63,695 bases of DNA, from positions 1 through 63,695 of the forward strand of contig JAKSYS010000344.1 in NCBI GenBank assembly GCA_022925895.1, in the 5' to 3' direction. The first letter of the stretch is position 1; each line of letters begins with the position of its first letter. The position numbers were made by a program, and so were the translations under genes. Source of the stretch: Fragilaria crotonensis (Eukaryota; Bacillariophyta; Fragilariophyceae; Fragilariales; Fragilariaceae). The notes beneath the pieces are model-generated. The model saw only the letters and a program-made list of their open reading frames with translations. It had not been told where the DNA came from and made no database searches. This document shows, in pieces, positions 1 to 13,354 of the stretch.

Positions 1-41
1 GTGTCCTTGATGAAAGCATGGACGACTAGTAGTACGTATGC

Positions 42-76
42 GTAGTACGTAGTACGTAATACGTAGTACGTAGTAC
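42..76. repeat. Heptamer tandem array (AGTACGT)n
   Basis: About five units of the 7-bp sequence AGTACGT, with one substituted copy (AATACGT). It is one of five arrays with a 7-bp period in intergenic parts of this window (others at about 15409, 21893, 34739 and 59812). Confidence 0.85.
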
Positions 77-181
77 CTGGTACTTGTGCTCCGAATACAA
101 AGTACAAGTAGATGTACTTCGGGTAGACTGGTACCCCAGGTACTTGCACTCTTATCCTTGGTGCTATACTTGGGTTACAAT

Positions 182-599
182 CAGGGATGCGCAGCAAAAA
201 AACGATCGTGTTGCAATACATATATTGCAATATAATATTACCAATATATTGTATTGGTCGGTCCAACAATACCAATGCATTGTATTGTATTGTTACCTCT
301 TGACAATACAAATCTATTGTACAATATATTGTACCTGGTACACCACTTTCATACGTTCTGATGCATTAAATCCGACTGAAAAAAGGACAATATTTTGATA
401 TATATTGTATTGGCTACCGGTAGTTCAACAATATCAAGAATATGTTGTGTTGGTGGCAACTTATATTGCAATATATTGTATTGGTGGTACCGTATATTGC
501 AATATATTGTATTGGTGGTAACGTAGCTATATTGCAATATACTTATTGTTCATATTCAAAACCACCAATACGATAACAATACAATTGTGCGCATCCCTG
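182..599. mobile_element. hAT-like miniature inverted-repeat element
   Basis: A 418-bp non-coding element bounded by 12-bp perfect terminal inverted repeats CAGGGATGCGCA (182-193 and, inverted, 588-599). The flanking octamers gTTACAAt (174-181) and tTTACAAg (600-607) share their central six bases, as expected of a slightly eroded 8-bp target duplication. The interior is AT-rich and built from reiterated AATATATTGTATTGG-like words in both orientations. CA...TG ends with an 8-bp duplication are typical of hAT transposons; no transposase is encoded, so it would depend on one elsewhere. Confidence 0.7.
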
Positions 600-3500
600 T
601 TTACAAGTACTTTGGAGTGCTTGGAGTTCTTGGAATACTCTTAATTCCACTTCACATAATGCAGCACTGCGTGTTGCGTGTACCACATGTACCAAGTACT
701 TAGTGCCTTCATTGCTTCCCATTTCCAAGCTTTCCTGGTTGTGTACATTCTTGTGTCTTTATCATACAAGGCTAAATGGACTGGTAAAGTGACCACTTGT
801 AGTAGTGTGAGTCAACTGCACCAAGAGAAACATTTGCCTTTTTCAATTGCAACAGCACTCACCAGCAATAAAAATGTTTCCTCCAGTCTGCAAATGAGTC
901 CTCTGTTCTGTATTGATTGCATCCACAATTGTTGGTAACCCCTAACAAGCAAGATCTGAACCACACAATCTACCTAGTACTCTTTGTGAGATTATTCATG
1001 AGCTGCAACAGAAGTAACACTGTCGCTGCATGCAGAAGTATCTGGAAGATAGTAGTAGACAAGATGACACCATGGGTTCTTGTTAATCAGCTATATCTCG
1101 TGACACCATGCCACTGCCTACGTGCATGGTGGTCAACTATCTATGGTCAATGATGTGCCAATCCAAATGCGTGCTATTCGGTTAGTTTAGCCTTAATGCC
1201 AATGTGTTTCATCGGCTCACAACTTCTATTAATCCTATATACTTCAATTGTACGGATTTTTACCGGCAGTCCTGACAATTGTAGCTAAGCAGGGTGAAGA
1301 CGAGGCAAGAGGATATCATACTTTGCCACAACACTAACGGCAACAATATAAAAATGTTCATTCATATTGGTATCGCAATGCACTGTGCCTTCTGGTTTCT
1401 GCGTTTGTTCCTCTCCATCACGTCAGCCCTGAACAAACCCGAATCCCCTGCGGGTTGTTGTTTGTGGAGCCATTGTATTAGGAAGGGCCTCACAGTTTGT
1501 GTGCAACAAGCAAACCAGGGGATCCGACCTCATCTTCTTGTTTCATTCAGGGAAACCTTGGGACAGCTGCTATTTCAAGATCCTACCTTGCAAGGCTGTG
1601 ATGGCCCAGATCAACGTGGTACATAGGAGCAAGGGTCCACCACAACTGTGAATTGCCCAACCCTCATCATGCGGCAAGCTACAGCAGGCAACAAGTTTGC
1701 TGCTCTTGCATCTCAAGAAGAAAAGGTCATCCTCTGCATAAACCCCAATCTATTTCTCATCCACCCAGCAATATTCAACTTGGAAGATGGAGCCCCAAGA
1801 CTGGTCAGGTCCAGGGAAATGTCAATTGATATAATTGATGCAGCCATGAAGAGGATGATGGAAGTAGATACAAAGAAGCTTTTATACGCAGCAAATGTTG
1901 AGTTGCTATTGGGAATACTTTGGGCATTGGACAACAGGCAGGGGACTGCTGACCGATGTTCAATGACCAATGTTGAAGAGTACCCAAACCTCAATCACGC
2001 CTGTCTGGCCAATTAAGAAGAAATTGATGAATGACTGCCAACCCACAGTTGATGCGGAGAGCAAAATGATGAACCAGAGGAAGGCACTGTCATGCCCTGG
2101 GCAGTCTTGTCACAAATGAACCGTATGCACGAGAGTCAAGAAGACAAGGTTTGAAGAAGGATCAAGCCAATCCTATCCATATTCAAGGCTTTGAGACCCA
2201 TCAATCAGACAAGGTTCTTAACTGCACTGTGGTGAACTTCCAGCAGGGTTGGTGCAGAACTAGTCATGTTCAAATTCATGATGACTGTGATCATGATCAA
2301 GACACCTCAAAAGAAATTGGGCTTTTTGAAGGCATCAAGATGAGGATTGAGCAGGAGATTCTGTGATGGGTGCTGCCACCAATTCCTACCGGCAGTGTTT
2401 CTGTCATTCTTGGAGACAAATTTGGCAAACTGGGAGGATATACAGTTAAGTTTTCCGCCCAAAGATAGTAGGGTTCTTCCACCATCATCCCACAAATGTC
2501 CATGACCAAAGACCCAGCTACGTACAGCCTTTTAATATGCTGGAGCCACTAACCTGCAAAGGATCAATAGTAGCCAACGCAAAGGGATAGAAGCAATACA
2601 TTTTGGAAGCACAATGATGGAACTCTCTGGCTCTAAATTTGTATAGCGTCATCACCACACTTCTTCAGAATTTTTGACACGATCACCACAGTGGCTGAAG
2701 GACCATTGTAAAATACACAATTGTGGCAAAACTAATTGGCTGGTTGCTCCCAACGAGCACCCAATGCCTAAGAAGAGGGAGGATGTTGGAGTCCTGTAAC
2801 AAATACAGGCCTCTCACAATTTTTCCAAACAAGTGAAATTGGGCAAGCCCTCATTGAATCAAGGTAGAAGTGTGTTAATTATTTAACAGGATCATGGCAA
2901 CTGCATGTGACAGAATTTGTTGTGTGTTGTACACTTCACAACTGTACGCAAAATCTACTCAAGTTTAGTCAGCATTGTTGAGAAACATCTAGTATTGTGG
3001 AAGAAATTCTCTTGCTCTGATCAGATGCAGACCCACCATGCACAGTCAAACAATGGGACTCTTCTCAGCAGAACCACTGCTTGCCAGACCAGAGTCCATG
3101 TTGGCAATACACCTGCAATGGGAATAAGAAGAAAAGTGTAATCTCAACCTGATGTTAAGCATGCCAACCTGGGGCTTCAGCGACTGCACCAACAGTACTG
3201 GCTGGTGATCACTCATACTAGTAGCTAGTATTGCATGCCAAGAAAGATGCTTTTACCATACCTTACATTCAATGCATAATCCTTGATCCTAAATGCATTC
3301 TGGAGCAGTGCCCTGCCTACCGAAGCCTAAATACTTTTCTGATGAGATCAAAATGAAGTCATAGCGTGACATATTTGGCTTGGCTGGTTGGCCATGTACA
3401 GACCAGGGTCCCTTCCCCAATTTTCATCACATTCTTGGGTATCAGGTTACCCTGGTCACATCATAGCAGCATTACTTAAGGGAGGCAGGTATGCAGCATC

Positions 3501-5939
3501 TCACAAACAATGGGATAATTTTTTTGGATCTGTTCCGCTGTATCAAATTAATTCATATCCTCTGCTCTGGCCAATTTGCAGACCCTAGCTAAGCCTATCT
3601 GATGCAAAGGCTCCAACTTGCAAGACTGATTCGAGACCCTTGTGCATCTATGTGATTTCTCTGATTTTCAGAGGTTGCTGGAGACAAATGGGGCAAGACT
3701 GGCACCCCAACTGTGCCATACTAAGCATCCAGCTGATGATTGAGCTGTTAAATTGAGTGGAACAAGGGTTAGGTTTAAATGGATTATGGCAGGAGGTTAT
3801 CTTGCTTCTGTTTTGTGGCTTCTTTGAGAGCCCACCTTTTTCCTTGTGTGATTCTGATTTGATGCCTCAAGTAGAATTTCCCAGAAAGCTAAGGCTACTA
3901 TCTTCGTTATATAAACATGCCTTATGACAGGGCAACTACTCGTAGTTACTACTACACTAGCAGTTACAGTGTGTCCATTCTTTGCTCATAGTACAGCAGT
4001 ACTAGTCGTCTACTCGGATACTAGAGTACGGAGTACCAAGGGGCCTAAGGCCTAAGTCTGAGGTATCGTAGCTTGTGCTCTGGAAAACTGTGCCTGGAAG
4101 TAGCTATTGTATGCATGACTACCGGTAGAGTGTACTAGTAGTACTACTACTCTACTCTAGAGAAATGTGACATTGAACTCCGTATTCACATGCACATCTT
4201 ATGTGTTTACGTACGCACCACAGGCATTTGTAACGTTGTGACCACACGCAATTGTACTTTAGGTACAGTAAAACAGTATTGGGCGTACTGGCGTACTAGA
4301 GTACAAAGGAGTAGGAAGACTGGAACGAAACCTCGCTTGCAGTGAACAGTTATTTGAATCAGTCCGGACTGTCGTGGAAACTCAGTCCGGACTGGTATCA
4401 AACCTTGGAAAAATTGTAATAATAATGCTTAATTATTAATTATTAATTAATTATATGATATTAAAATAACTCAGATATTGTCTTACTGTATTTTCAAAAG
4501 TAATCGTATATATTTATTTTTTAATCCACGTACTGATGTAGCATTTGCGGGAGAAAGGTACATGGTACAAATTTTGCAGTAGAAACCTACACGGAAGAAA
4601 TGTTTCACTGTGTACAGCAATGGATATTGTATAACATGGTACGAATCGTTGTGTAGAAAGGACAACAATTTTATGTACAAGTACTCCGTTAATGCCATAT
4701 CCAGTTTGTTCGATCTGTCTAGAAATACTGGAAAATGTATTTTGAATTCCAGATTCCGTGGTACAAATTTTGCAGTAGAAAACTACGACATGTCCAGGAG
4801 TTTGTTCGATCTGTCTAGAAATACTTTGAATTCCAGATTCCAATGCTCAGCAATGTCACAGGTAAACTGATACTACTGAAACAACCATACTATCAGAGTA
4901 CAACAATAAACTCCGCCAGTAGCCAAGATTAAACAGAAGACTGTAAACATCCCCACAAAAGATTCGTCAATGAAGAAGAGGGGACAAGCCAACAGTGACG
5001 TAATTGATAGTACTTGCAAAGCTATCATTATCAAATGCCAGTGTCACTGAAAGTGTAGTCCAGAGAGAATTGAATTGCTAACAACATCTTATTCAGACTA
5101 TGCTGCTTTCACAATGCAAAAACATCAGGAAGGACAATTCATCACCATTGGTATTGTCGTCAGAATTGAATGGTATGTACTCAATTCTTGATATGCGGAT
5201 GGTCAAGATGATTCACAAAAACACGATTGTACTTAGAATTGTTACAATTTAATTGATACCACCAGGGCCTGTGCATCCTACAAAAAGCATCATCTCCCTG
5301 CAACCAGCTATAATGGTCCAAAGCCATACATAGGAATGTATATGTACCCAAGCAAAATCATGGGCATGCGTTGAGATTATTTCCCTTTTGGCTCTCCAAA
5401 CTTGTCAGGGTACAGGATTATCCCATGTGCCACCATGATGCTAGGGTAGCTAGCTATCATTGTCGACCTTTGTTCAATATATGATGTGTTGACACATAGC
5501 TTGCCAGCAATCTACCATCAAAACCTCCATGAACAAATTGGTTAGTATACTGTCCTCTTTTCTGAGTTTAATGATCTTTGCCACTACTGCCTCACAAATT
5601 GCATGGTAATTGATTGCTTTGTTGTGCTTCTTTACCAATATTGACAGCAAGATACTGCCATTCTTTACAACATCAGCATGATTATTGTCGCAAAAACATT
5701 GGCCTGTCTAATGATGGGCACATCAATCAGTATCTCAATGCCACCAACAGATCTTTGCCAATCTGAAAGGCCATGAACTCACTTCCAAAGATTGCCAATT
5801 CAGCAGTATACTACCTTATCAAAAACCAAATAACCGCTACATTTTGTGCATTATTTATTATGCTGCTGCGTGTGTGGAATCAACAAGTCGTAGCATTTCT
5901 GGCATGGAAAGCATCAACAATGCATGATATGCACACAGG
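600..5939. other. Gene-poor stretch with short degraded reading frames
   Basis: No reading frame above about 122 codons and no convincing gene. Short open stretches at 1294-1626, 1648-2016 and 2151-2366 on the plus strand follow one another and may be pieces of one decayed coding sequence, but I do not recognise them. GTAC-rich intergenic sequence occurs at about 3.9-4.3 kb and an AT-rich TTAATTA run at about 4.43-4.46 kb. The stretch below 5.94 kb could be the continuation of the decayed retrotransposon next to it, but I could not recognise reverse-transcriptase motifs there. Confidence 0.5.
4563..4841 (+). repeat. Short interspersed direct repeats
   Basis: Two sequence blocks recur in the same orientation. 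A 22-bp block containing GGTACAAATTTTGCAG occurs near 4563 and 4760. A block containing GTTCGATCTGTCTAGAAATA occurs near 4706 and 4801, and TTGAATTCCAGATTCC follows each copy of it (4742, 4826). The arrangement suggests partial tandem duplication. No coding function is visible. Confidence 0.7.
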
Positions 5940-7810
5940 TTCATCACCGGCATCGCTCGGATTTGTGATCCACAATCTCAGTCAACAGCTGGAACTGCCG
6001 ACCCTTTGAGTCAACTTGCGCGCACATATTCTCAACAACAATGACATTTTCCAAGTAATTTTTGGTAGATCCACCAGTGAAATTGACAACATCCTATTCT
6101 AGGGAAATGAATCAAGGGGATGAATGAGCTCAACCGAGGAGTTGTTTGTCTGAAGTTCCTTTTGTTCGTTGATTGCATGGCATCGCCGCTCGCTGCCAGT
6201 TCCGATGTTAAATATGAGCTTCGCATTCTGGTACTTATTGACAGCCTCATCATTATTGGCTGCTTCAAGGACATCCGCAGTTACTAGCTATATCGCCGAA
6301 CTCCCCATCCGTTGGAGTTGTTGTCCATGTTTTTGTACTGAAATTGTTGATCTCTCCATCATTTTGTAAGAGGAATGATGCGTCTGCATTCTAGGCGAGG
6401 AAACCTTGTTCCTTCAAGCACTCCTCTTCAACCGCATTATCAAAGTGATTGACATGCTTCTACACGTCCTCGTTCAATAGGTCCTTGCGTGTATCATGTT
6501 GTAGTACGGTCGTCCGTGCAATAACGTTTCCACTCTCCAATAACTACCAGCAGACAAAGCTTGAATCACTACTGACATGACAAGCAACATGAAGCCATCT
6601 CTTGAGCCTCTTACCAGTGTTGTCAATTTCCATCCTCTTTCTTGCCATCATGATTTATTGCTACTAGTACTAAGGTTGTAGAACTTGAAATTCACCCATT
6701 CTGAGATATCAGGCATATCACCGGTCACAATCTTTGGTAGACCAGCCACAAGTTTGGTGTTGCCTGGTGCCACATATACCAACCCATAGTCTCAAAGTCA
6801 AGCAGGCACTTTCCTCATGGACATACAATTTTGCCATCTCTTGCCAAGCTCTCCTATCTCTCACTCAGCTGAGCAGGCGGGATTGTCTGGCTAGTAATGT
6901 CCTCCGTAACTTGATCTCCAGGAGTGAGTTGTTGACATATTTCATAAACTCGGTTTGCAGCCCGACAATTTCAGGTGCACCGTCAGTCATTAAAGCATCA
7001 GGGAGGATCCTAATATAATCGGAGAATTCCATCAGCACCTGCGATACTATGGATTTCGAACGCAAACTGTGCGCCGCAGTAAAGCGATCATTGGTGAAAA
7101 TTTGCACGTACGAATTACCTTGTATCACTTTCAAAAACAGCAATGTGTCTGATGGGATGAATCATAGTCCAAACACATCGCTGCGTTGTCACTTGCAAGA
7201 TTCTCTTTGCAGTGTCGATTCCATTATTTCATTTAAGAGCCAAATGCTAAGGAATAACACTGTCATGGCATGTTCCGGTGACGGTTGCAGCCATACTTAC
7301 GGACACACCAGCCATAGTCAACATCTGTCCCCGGAGCCGCACCAGAGAACGAAAAATTTGAGGCGGATAAAGAGACACAGAGATACTCCCGAGAAGAGAT
7401 GAGGAGATTCCAAAAATGGTGCGTGCGAGCGAGTGCAAAAAGGAATGATGCAGTGAGAGTGCATGGGGCATGGGGCCATGTTTGCGGACATCATCTAAGC
7501 AACTGGATGGGTTCCAATGGGGTGCTTTCATCTTGACATGTTCCAGTTGGTAATTGTGACAACCCCCCGATTGATAGGGTCATTTCGAAGTTAGCAAGGT
7601 ACGGATCGGATGCCAGGAGCGGTGCTAAGAGCAACAAGGTCCCCGACATCCAAACCCAATTCCCGATGAGGATTGCACGGCGGGTCGTCACAGAGGCTGT
7701 GCCCGTGGGAGCGAATTTGGTGCAGGTTTATGAGATTGCAATGCAAATCTGAACTGAACCAAAGAACTTGGTCGGCGATAAGAATAACTGATTTCCCTGA
7801 ATCTGGGCAT
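5940..7810 (-). mobile_element. Decayed Ty1/copia (CoDi-like) retrotransposon fragment
   Basis: Reading the minus strand in shifting frames recovers a colinear series of copia-type Pol motifs broken by stops and frameshifts. They are, in order: a pre-integrase stretch (LINLHQIRSHGH, about 7.74 kb); integrase-core remnants ending in a TDGAPEIVG motif (6865-7143), where the D fits the second catalytic Asp; the integrase C-terminal motif VTGDMPDISEWVNFKFYNL (about 6.68-6.73 kb); an ARTTVLQHDTRKDLLNEDV stretch (about 6.46-6.52 kb); and ENMCAQVDSKGRQFQLL (about 5.98-6.03 kb). The order and wording match the polyprotein of diatom CoDi elements as I remember it. No LTRs were found, and both limits are approximate. 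It is certainly non-functional. Confidence 0.7.
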
Positions 7811-9340
7811 CATGTGTGTTGTGGGACATTTACCTTGTTGGGTTGATAGTCACATGAAAAATGCTTCGTCATCATGATACTGCAGAATTCAAGCAATAGT
7901 TTGAGCAAGAACTTCCAGTTTGGTAGTACAGCACAAATATAATCAGCATGTTTGCCACTTTTGTTTCTGCCAGATGTCCCCTCAAAAATTGTATTGTCAA
8001 AGGTTTGCATGTTGATGGCACTGGAAACCACACAAGCACTCAATATTATTACAGGCATAGTAGTAGCATGCATATCATTGTTTATCACATGTGCCTACCT
8101 CGCTCATATCAGGTAGTCTATGCACCATGATGCACATGATCAAAACTTGAACCATTCGCTCTGAGATCCGCTCTCCGTTGCTGTCTCGGATACAACACTC
8201 TGCTCTTTGGCTGAGTGGCATGTTCAGTATTGCTCGAAGCTGTTGCTGCTTTTCTAGTAGCAATTCATTCTTGTCTGTCATTGGATCGACCTTGTTCATC
8301 CATCGTCTGTAACTCATATCATGTCAAACAAAATGAGTGACCAAATACCATTTCTAACCATTCTGATTGGTTTATTTCAGTATTCTATGTCGTAACTCTT
8401 TACAACGAAATCTTCATCTGCCTACCAGACCCGACAGAAGCTACTATACTTGCTTTCTACCAATAGCAACTTTCTTTCCGGCAGTCCTTACATTTTCTTC
8501 TTTCCAATAGAAGCAACAGCAATGCTGAGTGCTTCTTCCCTCTGAGGAGCCACATTTTTCTGCACCGATGCCATCCTCGTCTTCTCTGTAAAACAATCTG
8601 AGATAACTGCTGCCAAGTTGACACCTTGCTTGTGCTGTGTTGTCACTTCTTTTGCTTGATCAGACTGACACTTGCTCCCAAGATAATAAAGCAACCTCTG
8701 TCGCTTTTGGTCAGACATTTTGGCTTGGGATGCAAAGAAGGGATGCTGTGAGGAGAATCTGACACAACCAGCCACTGGTCATCAATACCATCCGGCTGAT
8801 TTCTCATTGTTGCTGCAAAGACTGTTGAGAATATTCACCTTTTGGAGCCATGGACCAACATGTTCCTCAACATGTGCACCTCAGACAACATGTTGATAAA
8901 ATGCTCAACCATTTCTACTTGGTTCTATGCCAACAACTTTGAAAGTGAGGCCAGTTGGGAGATGAATGGTGGTTGTGGCCGAAGTGTGCGGTGTGAACAA
9001 CATTATTTAAGCATCCCTTAATCACCACAATATTGCGTTATTTCGGATGTAGCTACATAAGATTCCGTCAAAATTCCGTCAAAATCTCTGAATCACCTTC
9101 ATCTCTTAATGGGCGCAATTTACGGTGAGATGTTTTAATTTCAAGATCCAGAGTACTGTAGTAGGTAAAACGTACCGTACCGTCGACGCTCATACTATCA
9201 CATGTCATACGGTCATACGGAGTAGTAGTAAAACTGTATTGCAGCAGTACAGTAAATTCTGGTACAGTGCTATCGTACTTGTACTACGACGGTACAGGTA
9301 ATCCTTTGTCAGTACTGGAGTACTTTACAGTTCACACCAG
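7811..9340. other. Intergenic; possible upstream remnant of the retrotransposon
   Basis: Open stretches on the minus strand at 8075-8317 (80 codons, with a run resembling MTDKNELLLEKQQQLRAIL) and 8488-8775 (95 codons) lie just upstream of, and on the same strand as, the decayed copia element. They may be Gag-region remnants, but I do not recognise them. The last 200 bases (about 9140-9340) are GTAC-rich intergenic sequence. Confidence 0.35.
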
Positions 9341-10735
9341 GAGGTTCCGGAATTCATGTTGTTTCGGTAATAGAGAGATCCTCTTTTGAATTTTTACACC
9401 ATACAAATTTACAGAACTCCGGACCCAGTACCGGTTCTGGGTCCTCAGCTTCGTAAAATTGAGATTCAATTTTCCCTTAACTTCATGAATTTTGGGGTCC
9501 TTTGGTAAATTTGAAGCCCGAATTTCCCTTCGACTTGACACTGAGCAAATTCCGTTCCACGTGTTTACTTTGGTCAGAAATTACTTCCACGTGGAAAATG
9601 ATTTGTGTACATCAGCATACGGCCTTCTACTAGAGTTTGTTGACTTTTCATCTTGCTGCGCTACAGTACCGGTACTTGACATGAGGCGGCGCGGTTTGCA
9701 TGTCACCGGGAGTTCGCGACACACAAAAATTGTATCTCGTATTTAGTCCTCATCGGAACTCGACGATGTCGTTCGCTATTGCGATGTGGTTGTTCTAAGA
9801 GCAACCACATCGCTATGTAGGTCATTCGATTGCCCTTGTTTCGAGTGATTCAACGGAAGAAACGACATCTATCTGCGGTGGCGTGGACACAAGAAATTTG
9901 ACATCTTGTACTGAAGGCAGATGGATGTCGCTGGCTACGCATCGGCCACTGTATGTGGCTTAGCTCTGAAAGCAACAAGGAGGATACCAATGCCCAAGTA
10001 CTTCGGTGACAGTCAAGCTTGAAAAGTGACGTTTTGATCCAATGAAAGGAAACGATGCAAGAGGTCGGTCTTGTGGATGATTTCTACTTCCATAGAAACA
10101 GGCGAAACCTATCGCAGGCACTGGTGATTTCTTTGCTGGTTAAATCGACGATGACAACCGTGAAGTGGAATGCCAGTTGGACGCAACCTCACTCACTCCA
10201 GATTGCATGGACCATACATCTTCAAATGAAGGATGTTCAACAGGACAGGCTGATCAAATTGAAAAGCAGGAAATGAAGCTGCAAAAGCCGACATGTTCAA
10301 AAATTTTCAGCAGCATTTGTCAAAGGGCAGAAAAACAGCGAAGGAACTAGAGTAGCAGTTGTGATAAATAGTCAATCAAGATCCTACTTTTTATACTACG
10401 TACGAAGAGATTGGACAACACCGATGGACGGGTGATGGAGTCGATGTATGTCATACTTGCTGTTGTATGATCTCAAAGACTCAAAGTAACTGCGAGTCCG
10501 AGAGTCCATGTGTTGTGAAAAAAACGGAATCTTGTTGAATGATACGAGAAATTTCGAAGGAATCTGAGTAATGAAATTCATCTTGTATTTTCTAAAAAGA
10601 GGACATAAATTTACAATGTAAATTACTGTAACAAAAAGACGCCAAATCTTCGTAAGGTTACGGGTTCCGTTCTGTAAACAATAAAAAGAGGATCTCTCTA
10701 ATAAAATCGTGTGGCATTGAGTCAAAGTTCCGGAA
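9341..10735. mobile_element. Degenerate foldback element with TTCCGGAA ends
   Basis: The two ends are inverted relative to each other. The left end begins GGAGGTTCCGGAATTC. The right end, read on the minus strand, contains GGGGTTCCGGAAC. Both then carry TAGAGAGATCCTCTTTT and, further in, TTTACAGAAC, in the same order. The GGTTCCGGAA tip is shared with the better preserved element at 18104-19012, so these are probably members of one family. The interior has no recognisable gene. The boundaries are approximate because the arms are diverged. Confidence 0.5.
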
Positions 10736-11148
10736 CCCCGACAGTATGTCGAACTCGGAGTACTAGTACTGTACAAGGAGGGCCTGGTGCCGGGGTCATC
10801 AGGAAAGGGACCTTCAGAACGGTAACGTAATTAGCGAACTCGGATTTTCCGGGATGCCCCCACCCCACCCCCAGTGCCCCATGACTGGTGACTGATACAA
10901 TGACAGCAACCGTGGTCCGCTACAAGGACATGGTACAGTACAAGTACCAGGTACTACATACGAGTACCTGAACGCTGGACTCATGATTCCCAACGATCAG
11001 CTGGTCTGAAGTCCCAACTCCCCTCTCTGCAACCTTCTAACGCTTCTTCCGCATACACTGTTCTGCTTCGGTTGATGGATTTGATAGGCGGCACAAGGAC
11101 AAAGATCATATCAGCTGTCCATTGTCCGCCTAGGCCGAGACCCCCAAA

Positions 11149-13354
11149 ATGGATCAGTCAATGTCAAGTGTGGATTGGGATGATTGGGAGGGAACATATC
11201 GAAGACGAGAGGAAGCCCATGAACCATGGCCGGTCCCGTCAGCAATGGAAATGATCGATCGCGTTGCACATCGGGAAGCCATGGAAGAGCAATCAGAGCA
11301 ACTGCGACGTGTAAACCCGCATCAAAACGACGGGCGGAGTATTTTTTCGATTTTGAAAGATAGAGAGTGCTTTGGAGCAAAGCATGTTAAGAGACGGCGA
11401 ATGGCTACGACGGTTGAACATGAGGTTCGACTCTTTGGAGAGTATTATTCGGTCACCCGCTATCAGTCCTCATTTCTGAAACATCTCGGAGGAGAAGATG
11501 AAGTCGACGAGAACGGAGATCGACCAGCGTCGTCAGAAGCCGTCTCAACTATTTCGATTGCTTTCTCTAACGACTCTCAAACAATGGCATCCACGCACGG
11601 AGACCATACAGTTAAAATCACCTGTTGTTCGACGGGGCGTTTGTTGACGACGCTCGAAGGACATCCACGAACTCCATGGACTGTTAAGTATCATCCTCTG
11701 GAGAATAACATTGTGGCGAGTGGATGCTTGGGATTTCAGGTGCGCGTGTGGGACTGGCACCGGCCAACGTGTTTGCACATGATTCGATTGGAATACGCAA
11801 TCATCAGTCTCAGCTTTCATCCCAGTGGGCATATCCTGGCCGTGGCAAGTGGATCGAGATTGCATTTCTGGGACTTTGATAACTTTGGTGGTCGCAAGGA
11901 TGGCGTCGGAACGACGGCTACTGGGGCCGTCACGCAAGTTGACCAGCGAAATATGTTGCGGTGTGTCCACTTTCCTCCAGATGGAAATTCCGTTATTGTG
12001 GGAGGGATGAATCCAAATGCAGAGGATCCAAGACGATCAGGGCGAACTAGAAATGGCTCTGTGAGTGGTGGTATCAGTTTCTACCTACGACTTTGGGATT
12101 TCGACATAGACGCGGCCCTTCAACCATCACCCACAGTTGACGAACTTAGACTTGCGCGGGGCGGGTTGCGACTGCAGCGAAAGCCTTTATCGAATGTAAG
12201 TACTGATGCGATGTCAGTTAATGAAGCTAGGTCAGCTTGCGCTTCAAACGTGAACCCTCACAAACATTTGCTTTCATCAGCCTCGAACGGTTGTTCCTCG
12301 TGCCCTTTTGTACAACGACGGTGGTTTTGATGTGTCTCCAGATGGAAAGACAATATGCGCATGTGCAGAATATTGGCTCCCAGATGGTGTGGACAGCGCT
12401 ATGGAGTTGTTTCGTAGAGACGAGGATGAATATAGCGACAGTGACTCGGTTGAGGAGTCGAATCCAGGGTCTGGCAATGCTGCTGTCTTGTCACCCCTGG
12501 GGATCGGTATTGGACAGATTCCATACCTTTCGCCTCCGCGACAAAGAGTACCCAAATTCGCAATCAATCCACCGCCGCCGCCGTCTTCTTCCTCACAATC
12601 TATGGTGCCAATTACGCCGCCAAATCCAACCCGTGCACAATTTCCGTTGTCACCTCCGTCGCCACCGGGACGCCGATGGGCCGGAGGTCTTGGGCGGTAT
12701 GACCCACATCAGCCTCGCAGTAACGCCCAAGGGCAGACCCCCATCGTGAGAAATAGGGACCACGGCAATCCAGATGAAACTGCTTCTCAAGGTTCTCAGG
12801 GTGCGTTTTCGGCGTCTGCTCACAACCTTCCATTGCGACCGCCACACCCTCTCTCCGTAATAACGGCACAAGCCACGTACGCCGATATGACTCGCAAAGC
12901 AGGTCGCTATGTTCCTCACGTGGTCACTGTCAGCTTGGAGACGGTGCCGTTACCGGACCACTGTGGGGTCCCACGTAGTACTCAAATGACTTCCGTTGCC
13001 AACGGTTATCGGCCCAGACTTGGCCAGTTGCTTGAGGCTTGCCCACTCGATGGGACCAAGGCATCTGCAGTCACATGTGTCAAGTTTGCACCGTCATCCG
13101 ACTTTTGCCTCTTGGGCTACGGAGTCCGCGAACCACTGTCGAGTGAGGGTGAGTCCTCGCCGTTTCATCCAGTGACGGCCTTGTATCGAATCAGAGGTGG
13201 CATGACTCATGTATCCACCATGTTGAGTGGCGATGACGACGTTAACATTGCACGATTCCACCCTGATTCTGGATATGGTTTTGTGTATGGAACCAAGCAA
13301 GGCCGAGTCCGGATTTTGAGTCCAAGACCATGGAACTATTACAATAGTCTCTAG
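11149..13354 (+). CDS. AMBRA1-like WD40-repeat protein
   Basis: Two exons, 11149-12195 and 12281-13354, joined across an 85-bp intron (GTAAGT...CATCAG), give 706 residues; reading continues in frame from the first exon into ...RALLYNDGGFDVSPDGK. Residues 120-290 form an N-terminal WD40 block with motifs typical of AMBRA1 (GHPRTPW, ASGCLGFQVRVWDW, SFHPSGHILAVASGSRLHFWD). The C-terminal 90 residues form a second WD-like block (DDVNIARFHPDSGYGFVYGTKQGRVRILSPRPW), separated from the first by a low-complexity, proline-rich linker (about 430-540). In animals AMBRA1 promotes autophagy through Beclin 1 and serves as a CUL4-DDB1 substrate receptor. That the diatom protein does the same is inference. 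The start is the first ATG in frame after a GTAC-rich upstream region. It converges on the SWEET gene. Confidence 0.8.
12196..12280 (+). other. Intron of the AMBRA1-like gene
   Basis: An 85-bp GT-AG intron. Exon one ends after codon 349 (KPLSN) and exon two resumes with PRTVVPRALLYNDGG. Without it the reading frame ends 45 codons later. Confidence 0.85.
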
